From Polytrichum commune (Eukaryota; Streptophyta; Polytrichopsida; Polytrichales; Polytrichaceae): DNA of 64,000 nucleotides. Location: NCBI GenBank assembly GCA_950295325.1, contig OX485803.1, positions 15,192,001 to 15,256,000 on the forward strand, in the 5' to 3' direction. Positions 59,333 to 64,000 of the stretch are shown piece after piece (position 1 is the stretch's first letter; every line of letters begins with the position of its first letter). The notes under the pieces were generated by a model. It made no database searches, was not told the origin of the DNA, and saw only the letters and a program-made list of their open reading frames with translations. The position numbers were made by a program, and so were the translations under genes.

Positions 59333-60444
59333 GCTTCACACTATGGCCGAAGGTCGAGAGGCCGTCAATTTCCACCAATCATATTGCAAGAAACCAGGAG
59401 TTCAACCTCTCGACCCTTCACACTAAGGCCAAGTCCAAAGGCCATCGCAATTTAAAATGCTTGCTTTTCGACGAAGGTGACGGACTCTCAAAGGAAGTAT
59501 GGGTCAGACGGGAATGGAAACCCAAACTATGGTTGAGAGGCATAAAAAAAATCAATCATCGACAAGATCTCGGCTGTTAGATCGGAGGGGTTGTTTTGGG
59601 CAAGGATTAAAGTGGAATGCTCGTTTGGGTTTGGACTTTGAGCTTGGCCTTTGGAGGCTTCACACTATGAATGTCTAAGTCGAGAGACCGTGGGAGTTCA
59701 TGGCCAAAGGTTTTGGACTTTGGGCTTGGCCTTTGGAGGCTTCACACTATGGCTGTCCAAGTCGAGAGACCGTGGGAGTTCATGGCCAAAGGTTTGGACT
59801 TTGGGCTTGGCCTTTGGAGGCTTCACACTATGGTTGTCCAAGTCGAGAGCCCGTGGGAGTTCATGGCCAAAGGTTTGGACTTTGGGCTTGGCCTTTGGAG
59901 GCTTCACACTATGGCTGTCCAAGTCGAGAGGCCGTGGGAGTTCATGGCCAAAGGTTTGGACTTTGGGCTTGGCCTTTGGAGGCTTCACACTATGGCTGTC
60001 CAAGTCGAGAGGCCGTGGGAGTTCATGGCCAAAGGTTTGGACTTTGGGCTTGGCCTTTGGAGGCTTCACACTATGGCTGTCCAAGTCGAGAGCCCGTGGG
60101 AGTTCATGGCCAAAGGTTTGGACTTTGGGCTTGGCCTTTGGAGGCTTCACACTATGGCTGTCCAAGTCGAGAGCCCGTGGGAGTTCATGGCCAAAGGTTT
60201 GGACTTTGGGCTTGGCCTTTGGAGGCTTCACACTATGGTTGTCCAAGTCGAGAGGCCGTGGGAGATCATGGCCAAAGGTTTGGACTTTGAACTTGACGTT
60301 GGAAGCTTCACACTGTCCCCGGCCGAAGGCTCCAATTCTTACATTGTATTCGCTATGTAATTCCAGCCCATTTCTTTGGACTCTCAACGAAGTTTGGCCA
60401 CTCAATCCCACGGCCTCTCGACTTCGACGGCCATAGTGTGAAGC
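59333..60444. mobile_element. Inverted-repeat-bounded element with internal 81-bp tandem array
   Basis: The left end GCTTCACACTATGGCCGAAG with GTCGAGAGGCCGT is the inverse of the right end, which reads (reverse complement) GCTTCACACTATGGCCGTCG with AAGTCGAGAGGCCGT. The 1.1 kb between is mostly the tandem array 59640-60310. The tandem unit itself contains GGCTTCACACTATGG and GTCGAGAGGCCGTGGGAG, so the array appears to have grown from the terminal sequence. No transposase. No target duplication found. Confidence 0.8.
59640..60310. repeat. 81-bp tandem repeat, about 8 copies
   Basis: Units begin with TTCACACTATGG at 59659, 59741, 59822, 59903, 59984, 60065, 60146 and 60227. Spacing is exactly 81 bp after the first (82). 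Copies are nearly identical, differing at AGAGGCCG/AGAGCCCG-type positions. Because 81 is divisible by three, the array is open in several frames on both strands, which explains long ORFs that are not genes. Confidence 0.97.
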
Positions 60445-61430
60445 CGCGGCCCTAAAACCACGAGCGAAGAAGGAAGACGAAGAAGACGATAAGATCTCCT
60501 CCATGTCGGTATCGGTATGCAGGCAATGATGCAATTGAGCAAGGAGTCAGTTAAAAAAGTGGCTTCAGAATATGGGCAGATCACGTATACAAAGTAAATG
60601 AAATTAAATGGCGAGCGGGCAGTCGTAAGATGGGAGATTTTTGGCAGATCATATTGATGGCCCCTCACGTGCGGAAGAAGGGCAAGGGTAAGGACGGCCC
60701 AACACAAGCCACACTTTCCTTTCCTTTCCTTTCCTTTTTTTCCCTTTCCTCCACTGCACCAGCCACCCTTTACGAGCCCCGTACCTCATAGCGAGAGGCC
60801 CATCAAAATGGTGTTGGCTTGCGTACTCACACTAAAATTCAGCAGTGCTTTTTGGCAACTAGAAAAGGGTGAGTACTCACACTATATGTAGTCCCGGGGG
60901 GAGGGGTCATATCGACATGTGATCAATCCATGGCATTGTTATGTCGACATGTGATCGAGTTAAATGAATTCTCTATGTTTAAGAGATTTATGTACGTCCT
61001 TCGTAGTTGGTTGCTTGTGAAGGACCCGAGGTCTTAACATCACTCAATTATGTGAGCGTTTTTTGGTGGGGTGGGGATTGTGCATGCACTAGAGTTATTT
61101 GTAGACTAAAGCAGATGAAACCATGAGGTTATGAGGGTTAACACAAAGTCACCCAAGTTTCGTTCATGCTTAGACTAACATACAGAGTGAGTGGTGTGAC
61201 TGGTGTCGAGTTATTAAAAACCGGCTTCTCCTACTGGACTGGGTGGGTCAAGATAGACTTGCACAGACCAATCCGGGATTGATGAAAACGGGTCCCATGT
61301 GCATACCCTATTTCAGATCCCGTAATTTTTTCAAAGTTTACAAAGTGGAAAGAGGAAATTCCAAAAGTTTCACCCAACTTTTAAAATACGCTCCAAATGT
61401 ACTACGACGACAAGCTAAGGAGCTCTTTCC
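60445..61430. other. No gene recognised; (TTTCC)n tract
   Basis: A CTTTC pentanucleotide tract lies at about 60715-60745. Short G runs occur at 60895. No ORF with a motif. Confidence 0.5.
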
Positions 61431-61503
61431 TAGTAAGTTTTCTCAAAGAAAGATGAAACCCACGGTTTCGTCCCTCTTTGAGAAAACTTTACGGACAACT
61501 CTA
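61431..61503. repeat. Hairpin with a Stowaway-like terminus
   Basis: AAGTTTTCTCAAAGA and TCTTTGAGAAAACTT pair across a short GAAACC...GGTTTC inner stem, forming a ~55-bp hairpin. The right side continues as TTACGGACAACTCTA, the inverse of GAGTTGTCCGTAA. This resembles the end of the MITE at 13057 (GAGTTATCCGTAAAGT). A matching left terminus was not found. Confidence 0.7.
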
Positions 61504-63490
61504 TTATGCGTCATTATTCCCCATTTCTTGTGATATCAACATGTCTATTGTTCATCGATCTTATCTGAGTCACCAACATTTATGAATGCATGTAGTTGTG
61601 TCGACCGGCTTCCGGGGCCGAAATAAACAACTTGGGCAGCCTATTGTACGGGTGGTTGGGCTTACTTCTAGCTTGTCTTTCTCCCCGGATTTTGTAGATT
61701 TTTCACTACAGCCGATTTACCAAAATGGCAACTCAAAAGATGTGGAGTTTACCATTGAATTTGCTCCATTCATATTAGCAAGGGCACATAGATTTTACTC
61801 ATGTGAGTAATGTTATGGGTGGAAACATATGGGATACGTGAATGGTTCAAGATGATCCTAAACTACTGGATGACAGTGGAGAGGTACCCAAATCTGAATG
61901 AAGAGGTTGGCGGTTCGATTCCTAGCTGTGAAATCTTCTCTCTACTTGACGGCAAAATCAAGAGTCCATCCACCGCAAGGTAGGTAGTAAACCCCACCCT
62001 TCACCAAGGAGATTCTTTAACATGGTAAGATCAACAGACTCAAATTCACATCGGATTACTCGACGTTGTATATTATCATTATTATTATTATTATTATGGA
62101 ATACGTGACAAATGTTGAAATGATATTCTATGTGGTATATGGTATTGAAACCACATCTCATGTAACCTATTAAAAAGAGGAAGTTGTGGAAATGGAAGTC
62201 ATAAGTGAGATCGGTGATCAAAATATCGTACTCAATTCGGCAATGCCTTTTGGCAAGAAGAAAGGGGTAAGTAGTACCGAGTAATTTATATCAACATGTG
62301 ATCGACTATCTACAACCTTGTTATCAATATTTAGTCGATTTCAATCAACCTTCTATGCTAAAGTAAAAGGACTATGTACCTTAGATATATCAACCCTTAG
62401 AGGGTTGGGTGCGTTCATACATAATACATGAGAAGTAATGAACTGGTATTTTGTTTGGTCTGTGATATTAAAACCATTAGCTAGTGCAACCTATTAATTG
62501 AAAGGAATCCGTGAAAATAAAGACAAAAGTGGCAACGATGGTTGCATACATGTGGTGAAAAAATTTGCGTCTAGGTCATTAATATGAGCTCAAATGTTCC
62601 TATAAATCATTTTACATATATGCATGCTCCAACTAGATTAGTGCATATAATATATGTGTTTTTCCCAAGCTTGTGCCATGTATCATGTGCACTTTGGAGA
62701 GAACCTCTAAAGCTTTATGCATGTCTAATAAACACATACCTAATTTTTTTTCAAAGAGATGTCAACCTAACCTCATTGGCACATACGGTATATAACCACA
62801 TACACTCTAGAATTGCATGTTCACTATCATTGGTGCTCTTCCACTAGATCCATATGAGTGTGGATTTAGAATCTATGATTAAAGTAGATGATGAAACCAT
62901 ATAATGCAAGTGAACTACACTAATTATTCCAATTTAGTGCATGTTACTATTTGGAATCACACAATGCAATAATGTCCTACTCATGAATTTGATTTTTATT
63001 AATGAAAGTTCAATAGGTTGTTTGGACATTATAGAACATGAATGACTTTGCTTGGCAAAATATTACATTCTCATCAAATAGTTATAGCACTAAGTAACTC
63101 TGAATAGTATCACACACTAAATGGGATAATGAATGTAGAGGTAAAACCACATGATCCATGTCATGATTGATAGGGTGCAAGGGAGTTGTTTCATCATTCC
63201 ATCATTAAGGTAGGTGAGGCGAATTTGGTTAGCTTCCTTAACTTGACATCTACTTTTAGCTCTTAATCGGTAGTACAACCGCTCTAATTTGGTAAGCGAG
63301 TAATACATGGTGATTTAGCTACTACCTTGATGACATCTTGTTAGTCACCTTTGCAAAAATCAAAGTACACCCACCATCCTCCATAATTATGAGTGTTATG
63401 CTTGATTTTTGTGGGTGAGGTGGGCAAATTAGGAGGTGGCATGTGGCTATGAGGTGCCGACCAACATGTATTGTGGGAATTCTATACAAA
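61504..63490. other. No gene recognised; (ATT)n microsatellite
   Basis: An ATT tract lies at about 62069-62097. ORFs up to 87 codons show no motif. Two similar stretches, near 60835-60990 and 62235-62345 (GGCAAC/GGCAAG...AAAGGG(T/G)GAGTA, then CAACATGTGATCGA), suggest a weak dispersed repeat. Confidence 0.5.
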
Positions 63491-63496
63491 AAAGCC

Positions 63497-63650
63497 AATC
63501 ATAACATTATTTAGATCCATAACAGTGTTATGTGGGAGTGAAAATATTCCACATAATATTCCCCATATATCCATCTGAATGTGGGGAATATTCCACATAA
63601 TAATGTCAATCCCACAGAACATTGTTATGGATCTGTATAATGTTATGATT
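63497..63650. repeat. 154-bp inverted-repeat hairpin (MITE-like)
   Basis: AATCATAACATTAT, AGATCCATAACA and GTGGGA blocks on the left pair with TCCCAC, TGTTATGGATCT and ATAATGTTATGATT on the right. The stem is about 65 bp with a few mismatches and an inner ATTCCCC...GGGGAAT pairing. Target duplication not resolved. Confidence 0.85.
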
Positions 63651-64000
63651 CGGCAACATTTTATCTTACATGTTACCACCTTAGAGATGTGACATGACCA
63701 ATATTTGGCATTAAACTTTGTTTTCATTAGCAATTGACCCATGCAGAATTTGCTAATGATGTCATCCACTCACACAACATTGAACAATAAAAGATTTCCC
63801 CCCTAAAACACCAAAATGGGAAGCAAAGAATCTAGCTTTGATTCCGGAGGCGAGATCAACACCTTCCTCAACTCCGATTTCAACTATTTCAAATTCTTTT
63901 GTCTTGATTTGCAATTGCTAAAATGCTCAAGCTTCTAATACTTAACTCAATCGGTTGGATGATTCCACAAAGTTGGAGATGTCCATATTAGCCTCATCTA
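63651..64000. other. No gene recognised
   Basis: The window ends in A+T-rich DNA. Nothing to annotate. Confidence 0.5.

Noticed and set aside
59651-60534. Long overlapping ORFs (up to 278 codons) on both strands
   Set aside because: They arise because an 81-bp tandem repeat is open in several frames. The translations are just the repeat and match no domain.

Overview
The window looks like nuclear DNA of a land plant or a close streptophyte relative, and is more likely a seedless plant than a crop genome. It has GT-AG introns, A+T-rich intergenic DNA, Ty1/copia, LINE, MULE, hAT-like and Stowaway-like elements, and a broken kinesin whose tail reads like plant KIN-7 kinesins. I see no prokaryotic gene organisation, no confident rRNA or tRNA gene and no CRISPR. 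Most of the sequence is transposon debris. The species cannot be fixed from the sequence alone.

Layout. 1-3.27 kb: decayed copia pol on the minus strand, split by a nested 1.15-kb solo-LTR-like insertion. 3.3-9.5 kb: mostly featureless DNA with a kinesin pseudogene at 6.09-6.6 kb. 9.52-12.6 kb: terminal repeat and degenerate minus-strand transposase of an old Mutator-like element (MULE). 13.06-13.54 kb: Stowaway-like MITE. 17.4-18.4 kb: GC-rich island. 18.4-23.66 kb: nothing recognised.

23.67-42.96 kb is the centrepiece: a single ~19.3-kb MULE with matching terminal inverted repeats, a 9-bp (up to 11-bp) target-site duplication, and two divergent transcription units around a shared promoter region at 37.5-38.05 kb. 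The plus unit holds a small Cys/His ORF and a MULE transposase with a SWIM zinc finger, carrying one frameshift and one nonsense codon. The minus unit is a phase-consistent 14-exon gene of about 1,229 codons. It encodes an acidic N-terminus, a ParB-like motif, a charged coiled-coil segment and a beta-class DNA-methyltransferase-like C-terminus with altered catalytic motifs. Two of its introns are filled by a satellite-like array with about 24 copies of a 20-bp palindrome, and the same palindrome core recurs in repeats just inside the left end. A transposon that encodes a ParB/methyltransferase-like protein and carries an array of palindromic, possibly cognate, sites is the best candidate here for an undescribed system. 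The protein-site link is inference.

43-64 kb: further repeats. These are two nearly identical G-tract MITEs with 8-bp duplications (43.7 and 52.2 kb), two ~500-bp elements with TTCACAC ends (47.3 and 58.8 kb), a 295-bp tandem array with its own insertion (48.4-49.7 kb), a large foldback (49.86-50.23 kb), a LINE RNase H remnant (55.9-57.3 kb), a 346-bp MITE (57.9 kb), an inverted-repeat-bounded 81-bp tandem array (59.3-60.4 kb) and a hairpin at 63.5 kb.
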